Positions 42,475 to 57,400 of a stretch of DNA of 64,000 nt are shown piece by piece. Location: NCBI RefSeq assembly GCF_004343585.1, contig NZ_SLYW01000003.1, positions 248,001-312,000 of the forward strand, read 5' to 3'. This DNA is from Neorhizobium sp. JUb45. GTDB taxonomy: Bacteria > Pseudomonadota > Alphaproteobacteria > Rhizobiales > Rhizobiaceae. Every line of letters begins with the position of its first letter. Positions within the stretch are counted from its first letter, which is position 1. The position numbers and the translations under genes are program-made. The notes under the pieces are model-generated. The model saw nothing but the letters and a program-made list of their open reading frames with translations, did no database searches and was not told the origin of the DNA.

Positions 42475-45400
42475 CTATTCCCGCCACTGCGACAATGCCC
42501 GCGACAGATCGGACGCGGCGTCCTCGCCCATCGTCAGCTGATACTGCAGCTCGTCGGAGAACAGGCTCGGGATGAGCAACGCCTCGCGATCGCTCTCGTG
42601 GTTCATGATCGAGCCGTTCATCAGGTCGATGCGGACATCGTCGGCCACCGGCTCGCCTTCCGGCGAAATGCCGCTGATCCGCAGATCGATAAACGGCAGG
42701 CCGGCCGGCGGATGGCCGATGACGATGCCCTGGCGGGTGGCGCGCAGCCAGTCCGGCAGCGGCGAACCGTCCGCCTGTGTGACCGTGAAGGATGCATCAT
42801 CACCATAACCGGGCGATGGCATGATGTAGAGCTGGCCGGCATAGATCATCGTATCGACGCTGAACCAAGTCAGCGATTCCCGGCCGTCGAACAGGCGGGT
42901 ATTGGATCCGCCTTTGTAGAAGCCGACCGTGAACTCATCGATGCGGCGGCCGCTCTCGATCCAGTCGCTGATCTGGCGGGCCGCATGGAGAACGGCAGCC
43001 TCATCCGGCAGAGAGCCGACGCCGTTGAGCGAGCGGATCGAATTGACGACGCTTTCGACCGGGCCATTTTCGCCGATATCGCCGGCAATGCCGTTCAGGC
43101 TCTCCATGACGGTCCCGCTTGCAGGCGCTAACGCATTGCTGGCCGTGTCGAGATCCGGCGTCCATGTGACCGCCGGGACATCGCCACCGAAGTTGGGCGC
43201 CGGCGGTTCGTATTCGATCGTACCGATCGGCAATTCCGGCTGCGGACTGCCGGCCGACACGACCGTGATGACGACCGTGAAGGAGGAGACTGTTTCGCCG
43301 TCGCTGACCGTATAGACAAACCTGTCCGGCCCGGAATAACCGGGAAATGGCTGGTAACGATAGGTGCCATCGGCAAGCACGACCAGCGTTCCATGGGCCG
43401 GCTGTCGGCCGACACCATAGGTCATGGCAGCACCTTCGGGATCGATCGCCGGCGGCAGCGTGCCGGCCGAGACCGCATCCTGCGGCACAGAGATCGAGGT
43501 GCCGGAACCGAGCGGCGCATCGTTGACCGGCGTTACCTCGATGGTGACGCGGTAGCTCGATGTGGTGATGCCATCGCTGACGACATAGGTGAAGACGTCC
43601 GTGCCGTTGTAATTGCGATCCGGAGTGTAACGATAGAAACCGTTCGGATCGATGGTGACGGTGCCGTGCGCGGCATTGACGCCGAGGAAATAACGCACCG
43701 GTTGGCCATCTGGATCGGTGGCCGCCGGAAGGGCGCCGAAGACGGCCGTATCTTCAGGCGTGGTGGTGACAAGGTCGGAGCCGACCGGCGCCGTATTGGG
43801 CGCACTGACCGAAACCGTCACCGTGTAGGTGCTGCTGCCGGCACCGTCGCTGACCGTGTAAGTGAAAATGTCGGGACCACTGTAACCGACGGCCGGCGTA
43901 TAGGTGTAGCGGCCATCGGCGGAGATGGTGACCGTGCCGTGCGCGGCGGCGGTTCCCAGCCCGTAGGTCACCGGCGAGCCTTCCGGATCGAGTGCCACCG
44001 GCAAGGCGCCTTGCGTCGTCACGCCTGGGCCGACGGAGATCGACAGATCAGACCCTTCCGGCGCGTCGTTGACGGCTGCGACATAGACGGTTGCCGTATA
44101 GGTCGAGATCGAGGTGCCGTCGCTGATCGTGTAGGTAAACGTGTCGGTGCCGTTGAAATTGCGATCCGGCGTGTAGGTGAAACTGCCATCGGAATTGACA
44201 ATCACAGCGCCATGCACCGGTCCGGCTGCAAGCCCGTAAGTGACGTTCGGGCTGTCGATATCGGTTGCAGGAGGAAGCTGGCCGCTGGTGGGCACATCTT
44301 CCTGCGTGGCGACCGTGGCATCCGTGCCCTGTGGCGCGTCATCGACAGGCACGACGGTGATGCTGATCGTGTACTGGCGGGTGAACAGTCCGTCGGTAAC
44401 GCTGTAGCTAAAACTGTCCGGGCCGAAATAGTCGAGCGCCGGCACGTAGCGATAGGTTCCGTTGGCCAGGATCGTCACCGTGCCATGGGCTGCCTGCCCG
44501 ACCAATGCGTAGGCAAGCGGATCACCATCGGCATCGGTTGCCACCGGCAGCGTGCCGTCGAAGGGCACGTCCTCGATGACGTTGATCACACCATTCGCGC
44601 CGACAGGCGCATCCGGCGATGCCGTGACAGTGACGGTGACCGTGTAGGTGGATGTCAGGTTTCCATCGCTGACCGTGTAGGTGAAGCTGTCGGTGCCGTT
44701 GTAATCCGGGTCAGGAACGTAGGTATAGGCACCGTTCGGGCCGACCGTTACGGCACCATGGGTGGCCGCCGAGCCGAGACCATAGGTGAGAGGCGTCTGG
44801 CCATCGGGATCCGTGGCGACCGGCAGGGTGCCACTTGCCGTGCCATCCTCGCCGACGGTGAAGGCGTAATTCGAGCCCACCGGCGCATCGGCGACCGGCA
44901 GAACGGTGATGCTGATCGTGCGGATGATGGTGCTGACGCCATCCGTGACGCTGTAGGTAAAACTGTCCGGGCCAAAGTAGTTGGCGGCAGGGACGTAACG
45001 ATAGCTGCCATCCCCAAGAACGGTGACCGTGCCATGTACAGCCTGTCCGGCCAGCGCATAGGTGAGCGGATCGCCATCCGGATCACTCGCCAACGGCAGG
45101 GTGCCGTCATAAGGCACATCCTCGGTGACGGTAGCCGTGCCATCAGATCCGACAGGCGGGTCGTTCTGGGGCGTCACGTTGACGGTCACGGTATAGGTGG
45201 AAACCGCCGTTCCGTCCGTCACCGTGTAGGTGAAGCTGTCGGGACCGTTGTAATCCGGGTTGGGGATATAGGTGTAATTGCCGCCGGCATCGACCGTTGC
45301 CTCGCCGTAGAGGGGTGCCACACCCAGCCCATAAGTGAGGCCGGTGCTGTCGGGATCGAATGCCACCGGCAGCGTGCCGCTGGCCGTTTCGTCTTCCTCG

Positions 45401-48400
45401 ACCAAAATCGTCAGATCGGAACCACGCGGCGCGTCGTTGACTGCCGTTACCGAGATCGTGATCGTATAGGTCGCGGTCTCGTCACCATCGCTCACCGTAT
45501 AGGAGAAGCTGTCGGGGCCATTGTAATCGGCGGCCGGTGTGTAAACGAAATCGCCATTGGCAGAAATCGTCACCGTACCATGTGTCGGCGCCTGCGGGCC
45601 GGCGCTATAGATGACCGACTGGCCTTCCGGATCGATGGTCGGCGGCAGCGTGCCGGAATAGGGCTGATCCTCGACCGCGACAATGGCAGCATCGCTGCCG
45701 CGCGGCGCGTCGTTGACCGGCTGGACGTTGACCGTCACCGTATAGGTCTGCATCGCATCACCGTCGGTGACGGTGTAAGTGAAGCTGTCAGGACCCGAGT
45801 AATCCGGATAGGGCGTATAGGTGAAGTTCCGACCCGGACCGCCCGTGACGGTGCCGTTCAGCGGCTGCACACCGATGCCATAGGTGACCGGATCACCATC
45901 GGCGTCGGTGACTACGGGGAACAGGCCGGTATAGACCTGATCCTCGACCGGAGTGATGGTGATATTGCTGCCGACAGGCGCGTCATTGGCGGCACCGACC
46001 GTGACTTCGACTGTGTAGGTGGACGTCGCGGTGCCATCGCTCACCGTATAGGTGAAACTGTCGAGGCCATTGTAATCGGCGGCAGGCGTATAAACGAATG
46101 TACCGTCGGCGGCGATGATGACGCTACCATGCTGTGGCTGCAGCAGACCGGGACCGTAGGTAAAAGGCTGGCCTTCCGGATCGATCGCCACCGGCAGGCG
46201 GCCGGTATAGGCCTCGTCCTCGATGACGCTGATTTCCGTATTGTTGGCGCGCGGCGCATCGTTGACGCCCGTGACCGTGATCGACACCGTGTAGGTCGAT
46301 GAGGCGGTACCGTCGCTGACCGTATAGGTGAAGCTGTCGGCACCAAAATAGTCGGCAAACGGCGTGTAGACGTAATCGCCATTGACGCCGATCGTGACGG
46401 TGCCGTGCAGCGGCGCAGCACCGAGCTCATAGGTGAACGCATTCCCTTCGGGATCGACGGCGAGAGGCAACTGACCCGGATAGGCCTGGTCCTCTATGAC
46501 GGTGATGGCATCATCACTTCCGCGCGGCGGATCGTTCACACCGCCGACAGTGACCGTGACGGTATAGATATTGGTGGCCGTGCCGTCGCTCACCGTGAAG
46601 TTGAACGTATCGGAACCGCTGTAATCCGGGTTGGGCGTATAGGTGAAATTGCCATTGGCATCGACGATTGCGACACCGTGCAATGGCTGCGAGCCGAGAC
46701 CGTAGATGACCGGCTGGCCTTCTGGGTCGATCGCCGGCGGCAGCGTGCCGCTATAGACCTGATCCTCGGACGCGCTGATGGCGATACCGTTCGAGCGCGG
46801 CGCGTCATTGACTGCCGTGACGTTGACCGTGACCGTGTAGGTCGAGGTCATCACGCCGTCGCTGGCCGTGTAGGTGAATGTGTCGGGGCCATTGTAATCG
46901 GCAAAGGGCGTATAGATGAAATCGCCGTTGGGCTGCACCGATACCGTACCGTGCTGCGGCAGGACGCTGCCGACATCATAGGAAACGGAAAGGCCTTCCG
47001 GATCGACGGCAACCGGCAGACGGCCGGTATAGGCCTGATCCTCCGTCGCGGTGATCGTCACATCGCTGCCGCGCGGCGCGTCGTTGTCACCCTGAACATT
47101 GACCGTGACGGTATAGGTCGAGGTCGCGAAACCGTCGGTCACCGTATAGGTGAATGTGTCCGGACCATCGTAATCCGGGTTGGGCGTGTAGGTGAAGGTA
47201 CCGTTGGCCGAAACCGTGGCCGTGCCGTGCTGCGGCTGCGAACCGACCCCGTAAGTGAAGGGCTGGCCTTCCGGATCGGTGGCCGCAGGCAGAGTGCCGG
47301 TATAGGTCTGATCTTCTGTAGCGGTGAACGTCAGGTCGCCGGCACGCGGCGCGTCGTTGACCGGGGTCACATTGATGGTGACGGTATATGTCGTGGACAG
47401 CAAGCCATCGCTGACCGTGTAGGTGAACGTGTCCTGACCGTTATAATCGGGGTTCGGGCGATAGGTGTAATTACCCTGTGCATCAACGGTTGCCGTTCCA
47501 TGTGCCGCTCCACCGGCAATCGCGTAGACGACCGTTGCGCCTTCGGGATCGGTCGCAACCGGCAGGCGGCCGCTGGAAACACCGTCTTCCGGCATGGTGA
47601 CGGTCAGATCCGCACCACGCGGGGCGTCGTTCACATCGGTGACGGTGATATCGATGCGGTACTGGATCGTCGTCAAAAGCCCATCGGTGACCGTGTAGGT
47701 AAAGAAGTCCGGGCCAACATAATCAGCGGCCGGAACATAGGTGTAGCGTCCGTTGCCGAGCACTGTCACCGTGCCGTGGCCAGCCTGCCCGACCAGCGCG
47801 TAGGTCAGCGTATCGCCATCGACATCGGTCGCGACCGGCAGGATATCGTTATAGGGCGTGTCTTCGGTCACCGTGATCGTGCCGTTGAAGCCAACCGGCG
47901 CATCGTTGACCGGCGCGACATTGACGGTGATCGTATAGGTCGCGCTCGCGGTGCCATCGCTCACCGTGTAGGTGAAGCTGTCCTGACCGTAGAAATCGGG
48001 GTTCGGCGTATAGGTGAAATTATTTCCGGTACCGAGCGTGACCGTTCCGTGGGCCGGCGACTGCGTGCCGAGACCGTAGATAACAATCGCACTTTCCGGA
48101 TCGGTGGCCACCGGGAACTGCCCGTTCAGCGGCTGATCTTCCGTAGCCGGGAATGTCGCATCACTGCCGCGCGGGGCATCATTGACCGGCGTGACGGTGA
48201 TGAACACCGTGTGGGTCGCGGATGCAACGCCGTCGCTGACCGTATACTGGAAGCTGTCCTGACCGAAATAATCCTGCCGCGGGACATAGGTATAGGTGCC
48301 GTCGATATTGATGGTCACCGTGCCCTCGGTAGGACCTGCCGCCAGACCGTAGGAGACCGGCGAGCCTTCCGGATCGGAGGCGGTTGGCAGGCGACCTGGA

Positions 48401-51400
48401 TAGGGCGTGTCTTCGGCAACGGTGATCGTGTCGTCGAAGCCGGTCGGCGGGTCGTTGACCGGGGTAACGGTGATCGTCACCGTATAGGTGTTGCTCGCCT
48501 GGCCGTCGCTCACCGTATAGGTGAAGCTGTCCATGCCATTATAATTGCCGGCCGGCGTGTAGGTGTAGGTACCCGTCGGGGAAATAGAGACCGCGCCGTG
48601 CGCCGGGCCTGTCCCGACGGCATAGGTGATGGTCGGATTGTTGCCATCCGGATCGCTGGCGACCGGCAGCTGGCCAGTTTTGACAGTGTCCTCGAGCGTA
48701 TCGATCGCCAGATTGCCGGCGCGTGGTGCGTCGTTGACGCCGAGCACGTTGACCGTGACTGTGTAGCTATTGCTGATCAGACCGTCGCTGACGGTGTAGG
48801 TAAACGTGTCCTGACCGTAGAAATCCGGGTTGGGAATATAGGTATAGGTGCCATTCGGCGCGATCGTCACCTGACCGTTTGCCGGCACCGTCGAGCCGAG
48901 TGCGTAGGTGACGCTGGAGCCTTCCGGATCGGTGGCGCGCGGCAGCGTACCATTCGCCGTTACGTCTTCGGTGACGGAAATCGTGGCGTTCGAGCCGACC
49001 GGGGCGTCATTGACCGGATCGATCGTGATCGATACCGTACGGATGACGCTCGTCTGACCATCCGAGACGCGGTAGGTGAACTGGTCGGTACCGTTGTAAT
49101 TGCCCGTCGGCGTATAGGTGAAGCGACCATCCGTGCCCATGCTGACGACGCCATGCGTCGGGCCTGTTGCCACTGAATAGTTCAGCGTGTCACCGGCATC
49201 GGGATCGGTGGCGATGACACGATCAACCAGAGGCGTATCTTCATCGATGGTGAAACTGTAATTGCCGGCAACAGGCGCCGCATTGTCGGAGCCGACATTG
49301 ATGGTCACCGTGTGGGTGATCGTCTCGGTTCCATCGGTCACCGTGTAGGTGAATTCGTCGAAGCCGAAATAGTCGGCATTCGGGGTGTAGGTGAAATTGC
49401 CGAGCGCATCGACCGTGGCGACGCCGTTGATCGCTTGGGTCGCGAGAGCGAATTCAAGCGGATCATTATCGACATCGACCGCCGTCAGCTGGCCGCTGAC
49501 AGCCTGGTTTCGTGGCGTCGTGACATCGACATCGACGGCAACAGGTGCATCGTTGACCGGGCGCACGGTGACGGTGACGGTATAGCTGGAACTCGCCTGA
49601 CCGTCGCTGACCGTATAGGTGAACGTATCGGTGCCGTTGAAATCGGGGCGCGGCGTATAGGTATAGAGGCCGCCCGACGTAATCGAGACCGTGCCGTTGG
49701 CCGGCTGCGAGCCGACGTCGTAGGTGACGGTTGTGCCTTCGCGATCGGTGGCGACCGGCAGCGAACCGGTGGCCGGGCCGCCATCCTCATCCATGGAGAA
49801 TGCAGCATCGGCCGCCGTCGGGGCATCGTTGACGGGCGAGATGGCGATGGAAACGGTGACCGTGCGAACACCGCCCTGCCCGTCGCGGACCTCGACCTGG
49901 AAACTGTCGGCGCCGTTATAATCGAGCGCCGGCGTATAGAGGTAGCGGCCTGCATTATCGATCGTGACCGTGCCGTTTCCGGGCTGGGTAACGACGGCAT
50001 AGGTCAGCGGATCGCCGTCCGCATCCGTTGCCACGATCGTGCCGGAGACGGGCGTATCCTCGGCGGTCGAGATCGACTGGTTTTCCGCAACCGGCACATC
50101 GTTGACCGGCTGAATGAAGATGGTCGACTGGCTGGTGGCGATCAGTTCGCCGCCGGCGCCGCTATTGCCGCCATCGCTGGTGGTCATTGTGAGGCTGACA
50201 GCGGCATTGCTGTCGGCGATCGGCCGGTAGATCGGCGCCACCGCGCTGGCGAGATAGGCGTTTATATTGGCAAGCGTGCCGGTGAGCACGATCGTGCCGG
50301 TGCCACCACCGGTGACATTGACACTGCCGCCGCTGAAGGCGGTGATCGTGCCGCCGCTGACGGTCAGGTTCACTGTGATCGGACCATTGCCGGCATCGAC
50401 ATCGGTGATGGAAATGCCGGACAGCGGCAGCGCGCCATCTTCCAGCATGGAATAGCTGGCCGGCAGCGTGTTGACCGGCGCATCATTGATCGGCCGGACA
50501 AGGCCGGTGACGGTTGCCTGCGCCGTCAGCGCGCCATCGGAGACCGTATAGGTGAAGGACGGCGTGCCGGAGTAATCGGGCGCTGCGGTAAAGGTGATCG
50601 TACCGTTGGCATTGAGCGATACCGTGCCGCCGGTCACCGTGACCGGACTGCCGGTCGAGATCGGCTGGCCATCGATCTGCGTGACCGCCAGGGTATCACG
50701 ATCGATATCGCTGTCGTTGGCAAGAACGTCGATGATGGCAAAACCGTCTTCATCGATCGCAAAGCTGTCGTTGTTTGCGACCGGCGCATCATTGACGGCG
50801 GTGACGGCGATCGTGACCGTTGCCGAAGAGACACCGCCATTGCCGTCATCGATCTGGTAAACGAACGTATCAGTGCCATTGAAGAACGCCACAGGGACAT
50901 AGGTGAATGTACCATCGGAATTCAGCGTCAGCGTGCCGTGTGCCGGCTGGGTGACCAGCGAGACAGAAAGCGGATCGCCATCGGGATCGGTATCCGGACC
51001 ATTGCCGCCGCCGGTCAACACATTGCCGCCGAGAATGCCGCCTTCCGCGACGCTAAAACTGTCGGCAACAGCCGTCGGTGCCGGGTTGATGACGGTCAGC
51101 ACAAAGCTCTGCGAAACGGTGCCGCCATTGCCGTCGCTGGCGGAGACGATGATCGTAAATTCGTTGCGACCGGTCAGGCCGGACGCAGAGCGATCGATCG
51201 TGCCGTAGATTTCGCCGGTGGCAGCGTTGATCTGCAGCCCGGTGGGCTGGCCAGCAATCGCATAGGTCAGCGTGTCGCCATCGGGATCGGAGAAGGTTCC
51301 GGCCGTCGGGTAGGAAATGGCCTGGCCATCGCTCCATGTCTGGTCGGGCAGCGGGCCGGCGACCGGCGTGTCATTGGTGCCCGTCACGGTGACCGTCAGC

Positions 51401-54400
51401 ACCGCCGTTGCGGTCAGGCCACCCGGATCGGAGATCTGGTAGGAGATCGTGGTGGTGCGGGTCTGGCCGACCCTCAGATCATTGAAGGCCGCACCGGGAT
51501 CGAACGAATAGCTGCCGTCAGAGGCGATGACGAACGTGCCGCCATTGCTGCCGGCGAGCGGCAGGCCGACAGAAGTGGTGCCGCCGACTGCGATGACGAG
51601 AATGGAATCCCCATCCGGATCGCTGTCGCTGCCGACGATGACATTGCCGGTGATGGCGATGCCCTGTTGCGTCGTGGCATTGTCGTTGACGGCAACCGGA
51701 GCATCATTGACCGGATTGACGGTGATGGTGACGGTCGCGATATCGGTCAGGCCGCCCGGATCGGTAACGATCACCTGGAAACTGTCGGTGCCGTTGAAAT
51801 TGAGCGCCGGCGTATAGGTATAGGTGCCGTTCGGGTTGACGGTGACAGTGCCGTGCGCCGGGGCTGCATATGGCGCATAAACCAGCGAATTGGCGGCATT
51901 GTCGATATCCACGGCAACGATCTGGCCGCTAAACGCAGTGTCCTCATTCGTCGAGACCGAGACGTCCTGCATGACGGGCGCATCGTTGACCGCGGTGACG
52001 GTGATCGTCATCGAATAGGTCACCGTGTCGGTGCCGTCGCTGACCGTATAGGTGAAGGTGTCGGTACCGTTATAGTTCGGGTTTGGCGTGTAGGTGTAGG
52101 TGCCGTCCTGGCGGATGACCACCGCGCCATTGGCAGGCGGCGTGCCGACCGCATAGCTCAGCGTATCGCCCTCGGCATCGGTGACGGCGGGAAGAGCCGC
52201 TGTCAGCGCACCATCTTCGGCAACCGTGCCGGTGCCATTGGCGCCGATCGGCGCGTCATTGGTGCCGGTGACGATGACCGTCAGTGTGGCGGTGGAGAAA
52301 CCGCCCTGCCCGTCGGAGATCGTGTAGGTGACGGAGGTTGTGCGGGTGTCGCCGGCGCGCAGGGCATCGAACGCCGTGCCGGGCACGAACTGGTACTGAC
52401 CATCGGAGCCGATGCGGAACGTGCCGCCGGCAGAGCCGGTGACAACAGCGCCCACACTGCCCGCCACGCCGTTGACGGCGGAGACGGTGATGGTGTCGCC
52501 ATCCGGGTCGATATCGGCGCCGGAACCATTGTCGGCGAAGACCGAGCCGGTGCGGGTCTGGTTTTCGCCGGCCTGGACCAGATCGTCACGGGCGATCGGT
52601 GCAGGGTTTGCGACCGCAAGCGAGAAGGTCTGGGCGACGGTGTTGCCTGCCGGATCGGTTGCGGTGACGGTAACCGCATAGGGGCCGGCGACCGAGGCAT
52701 TGCTGGCCAGCGTGCCGGTGATCAGGCCCTGCGCATTTATGGTAAGGCCGGTCGGCAGGCCGATCTGGCTGAAGGTGAGCGTATCGCCGTCCGGATCGGA
52801 GAAATAACCCGAAACGTTGATCGAGACGGGATCGCGATCGTTATAGGACTGGGTCGGGATCGGCGTTGCCACCGGAGCATCCGGCTCCGCGCTGACATTG
52901 ACGGAGACGGTGAAGGTGACCGTCGTACGACCGTCATTGACAGTGTAAGTGAAGCTGTCGGGGCCGTTGTAATTGGCGGCCGGCGTATAGGTGTAGTCGC
53001 CGTTCGGGCTGATGGTGACGGTACCGCGCGACGGCTGCGTGGCAACCGCGAAGCTGAGCGTATCCCCATCGACATCGAAGGCTGTGAGCGTGCCGGTGGC
53101 GACCGTGTCCTCGATGACGGGGATCGTCGTCGTTCCGTTGACCGGCGCGTCGTTTTCACCGTTGACGGTGATGGTGAGCGTCGCGGTGGTTTCCGCGCCC
53201 TCCGTATCGCGGATCGTGTAGGTCACAGACGTCGTTCGGCTTTCACCGACCTGCAGGTCGTCGAAGGACGTGCCGGGATTGAACGAATACGTGCCATCGG
53301 CGGCGAACACGAACGATCCGCCGTCACTGCCCGTCACGGGCGAACCGACTGCACCGGCTGCACCGACGCGGACGATGGTGAAGGTCTGGCCTTCCGGATC
53401 GCTGTCATTGGCGAGCACCGAGCCGCCGTTGAGGACGGCGTTTTCCGTCGTCGTGCCGGTATCGTCTATGGCAACGGGTGCATCATTGACCGGAATGACG
53501 TTGATACTGGTAACGGAGGCTGCAGACACGGCACCGAGCGTGTCGGTAACTGTGAAGGACAGAGTACGGACACCGGCTGCCGGATTGTCGCTGCGGTTTT
53601 CGTAGCTGATGGCGCGCAGGAAGGCGCTGAGATCGGCATCCGGCACGATGACATTGGGTCCGGCTGCATTCTCGATATGCAGGCTGTTGCCGCTATAGGT
53701 GTAGCGGAAAGTCGTGCCGCCAAATGTGAGCGTGCCACTCGACGCATTACCGTAAGCAATGTCGACGACGCCATTCAAATGGACGATCTCGAGCGCACCA
53801 CCGGCACCGAAACCGCCAAGTGCGACATCCATGGAAACAATGCTACCTTCGACGTCGAAGACAGAAGCATCCGGCGTGGCGATGGAGACGGCAGCGCCGC
53901 CTTCGACGAAATCGATCGCACGGTCGGTGCCGGCGCCGGCACCGTTGAGATCGATGATGGCAGGGTCGTTGACAGGGGTGACGGTGATGGAGATCAGACC
54001 ATCGTCAAAACCGCCATTGCCATCGCTGATGCGATAGGAGATCGCGACATTGCCGTTGAAATTGGCGGCAGGCGTGAAGGTGAGCCTGCCGGTATTGTCC
54101 ATGGTGACGACACCATTGGCGACGGTGACACTGCCACCTGCAACAATCGACTGCCCTTCGATCGAGACCAGCGTCAGCGGATCGCCATCGGGATCGCTGT
54201 CTGCGCCGGCAACATCGGTGACCGGATTGAAGGTGATCGGCGTGTCTTCGGCGGTCGTATAGCTGTCATCGACGGCAACCGGCGGCGGATTGGTGACGGC
54301 AAAGACAAAGCTCGTCGATGCCGAAAGGCCGGGGCCGGTTGGCGGCGCCTGACCAAAGCGGTCATAGGCGGTGATGGTGACCGTATAGGGGCTGCTCGCC

Positions 54401-57400
54401 GAGGCATTGGCGGCCAGACGACCGCTGATGATGCCGGTTTCTGCGTCGTAGGTGAGGCCGGGCGGCAGGTTGGAGACCACGTAATCGAGGTCGTCGCCAT
54501 CGATATCGGAGAAATAGCTGGAAACGTCGAGGCTGAAGGTCGAGCCGTCCGCTTGGCTCTGGTTGGGAACCGGCGATGCGGTGGGCGCATCGTTGACCGG
54601 ATCGACGGTGATGGTGACGCTTGCCGTGTCGCTGCCACCATTGCCGTCGTTGATCGTGTAGGTGAAGGACTCCGTGCCATGGAAATTGGTAGCCGGCGAG
54701 AAGCGCAGGACGGGATCGCCGGCGCCGTTCAGAACCAGCTGGACGCTACCGTTGGTGGTGGCGACCGAAGGACCGTTAAGCGTCAGGTTGACGCCATTGA
54801 CGAAGATGACGGTGCGGGTGTCGTTGTCGAGATCGACGTCGTTGGCGAGAATATCGATATCGACCGGTGTGTCTTCGTCAGTCGATGCAACATCGTCCTT
54901 GGCATCAGGGGCGACGTTGTTGATGATGTAGACGAACTGGATCGTGCTGTTCAGCCCGGACGGATCCGTTGCCTTCACCGACACGACATAACTGCGGGCG
55001 CCCATCGGGCCTGACGCATCGCTGGCGATCTGGCCGGTGATAATGCCGGTCGTGGTACTGTACTCGAGGCCCGGCGGCAGGCCGGTGATTTCATAGGTCA
55101 GCGTGTCGCCTTCGGGATCAACGAAGTGCGACGAGGTATCGAAGCTGATGACATCGTAGTCGTTGCGCTGCATGTCGGCGATCGGCGAGGTGATCGGCGC
55201 GTCGTTGCTGGCGTTGACGCTGATGGTGACGATACCGGTGGAGACGCCGCCCTGACCATCGGTAACGCGGTAGATGATGGTGTCTGTGCCGTTGAAATCG
55301 AGATTGGGCACATAACGAAGGGTGCCGTTCGGATTGACGGTCACGGTGCCATTCGCGGCGACCGGGGTAAATGTCGGGTCGAGCGAGAGCGGGTCACCGT
55401 CCGGGTCGGTATCGTTGGCGACGACGTTGATATTGTCGAGCGGCGTGTCTTCGGGCGTTGAGAAACTGTCGTTGACGGCGGTCGGGGCCGGGTTGGTGAC
55501 GTTGAAGACAAAGGTCTGGCTTGTCGACAGGCCACCGGTGAGACGGTCTGTTGCCGTGACGGTGACGACGTAACGGCCATTGGTGGCCAGCACCGAAGCA
55601 TTTTTGGCAATCTGGCCGGTAATCGTGCCATCGGGGTTCATGTCCAGCCCCATAGGCAGGCCGCTGGCGGAGAAGCGCAGTGTGTCGCCGAGGTCGGGGT
55701 CGGTAAAATACGAAGCAAAAGCCAGTTGCGTGCCCGAGACGACCTGATAGTCCGCCATCGTCACTGATGGCAGCGAGGCTGGCTGCTCGGGCGCCGTATT
55801 GACGCCTGTGACGGTGACGGCGATCGTCGCCGTGCTGGAAGCGCCATCGACATCGGTGATGGTGTAATGGACGACGGTAGTACGGGTCTGGCCCGCGCCG
55901 AGATCCTCGAAATCATTGCCGGCGTCGAAGGAATAGGTGCCGTCCGCATTGACGATGAATGTGCCGCCCTGCGAGCCGGCTACACCGACGCCGATATTGG
56001 CGGCAGAGCCATTGACCTGACTGAGATCGAAATCGTCATCATCGGAATCGTTGCCCAGCCAGTCACCGCTGCCTGAGCTACCTTCACTGACGCCCAACTG
56101 ATCGTTGACGGCATAAGGCGGCTGGTTGGTGATCGTCCAGATGATGGTCTGCGTAGTGACACCACCGGCACCGTCGCGTGCCGTGACGGTTACCGCATAG
56201 CGGCCATTCGGGACAGCGGTTGAGGCGCTGCTGTCCAGCGCACCGAAAATGCGGCCATCCGGCGAATATTGCAGGCTTCCCGGCAGTCCGGAGACCTCGA
56301 ATGTCAGCGTCGCAGAATCGATATCGCTGAAATACGGCGCGATGCTGAAATCGATCGGCTGGGTGTCGCCATCGGTGCGATCTGGGATAGGTGTCGCGAC
56401 AGGTGCGTCGTTGACCGCCGTGACAGTCACACGCACGGTTGCGGTGGAGACACCGCCATTGCCGTCCGAGATCGTGTAGACGATCGTGTCTATGCCGTTA
56501 AAATTGGCATTCGGAGTGTAGGTGACCGTGACACCGTCGGCGTTCACAGAAACAGTGCCGTGTCCGGCGGAAATGGCGGTGATGGTCAACGGATCGCCAT
56601 CCGGGTCGATATCACGGCTGGTACCGTTGAGACCGCCATCGGTGTTGAAACCGCTGATCGGATTGAAGACGATGCTGGCGTCTTCGGCCACGGTCACCGC
56701 ATCATTGACGGCTGTCGGCCCCGGATTGGTCACCCTGAGGGTGAACTCCTGGAAAGTGCTGTTGCCGGTCGCGCCGGCGCCGTCATAGGCGGTGATGCGG
56801 ATCGTGTAGACGCCGCCGTTCAGCTGGCTGGCGTTCTTGTCGATCGTGCCGAGAATGGTGCCGGTGGCGGCATTGATGGTCAGGCCGGCAGGCAGGCCCG
56901 TTGCCGTGTAGTTGAGAACATCGCCATCCGGGTCCGTGAAGAAATCGCCGGTATCAAGCGCCAGCCCCTGGCCATCGGCACGCACAATGTCGTTGGGAAG
57001 CGGCTTGACGATCACGGGCGCATCCGGGACCGCAGTAATGTTGACGCGGACGGTTGCCGTGGCAACGCCGCCGTTTCCATCGTCGATCGAATAGGTGAAG
57101 CTTTCCGAGCCGTTGTAGTTCGCATTCGGCGTGAATCGCAGGTACGGTTTGCCATCCTGTCCCACCAAAAGCGTGACCGTGCCATGCGCGGTCGCCAGCG
57201 GCGTATTGAGCGTCAGGTCCTTGTTGTCGACACGCACGATCGACAATACGTCCCCATCCGGGTCCCTGTCGTTGGCAAGCACGAAGATATCGACAGGCGT
57301 GTCTTCCGTCGTCGTCACGGTGTTATCGAGCGCGACGGGCGGCAGGTTGAGAACGGTATACCGGAAGGTGATCGGCGTGACGCCGCCCTTGCCGTCGTTG

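Noticed and set aside
43249..50103. Regular tandem repeats as a CRISPR array
   Set aside because: The period is about 273 bases, units are diverged and fully coding; no short identical repeats with unique spacers and no cas genes are present.
49312..55014. A plus-strand open frame of 1,900 codons, plus others at 43393-46302, 46405-49176, 56269-58092 and 61129-62730
   Set aside because: They lie wholly opposite the giant repeat gene, have Arg/Gly/Asp-rich low-complexity products that mirror its repeats, and lack domains or ribosome-binding sites. High GC and strong codon bias make such antisense frames common.
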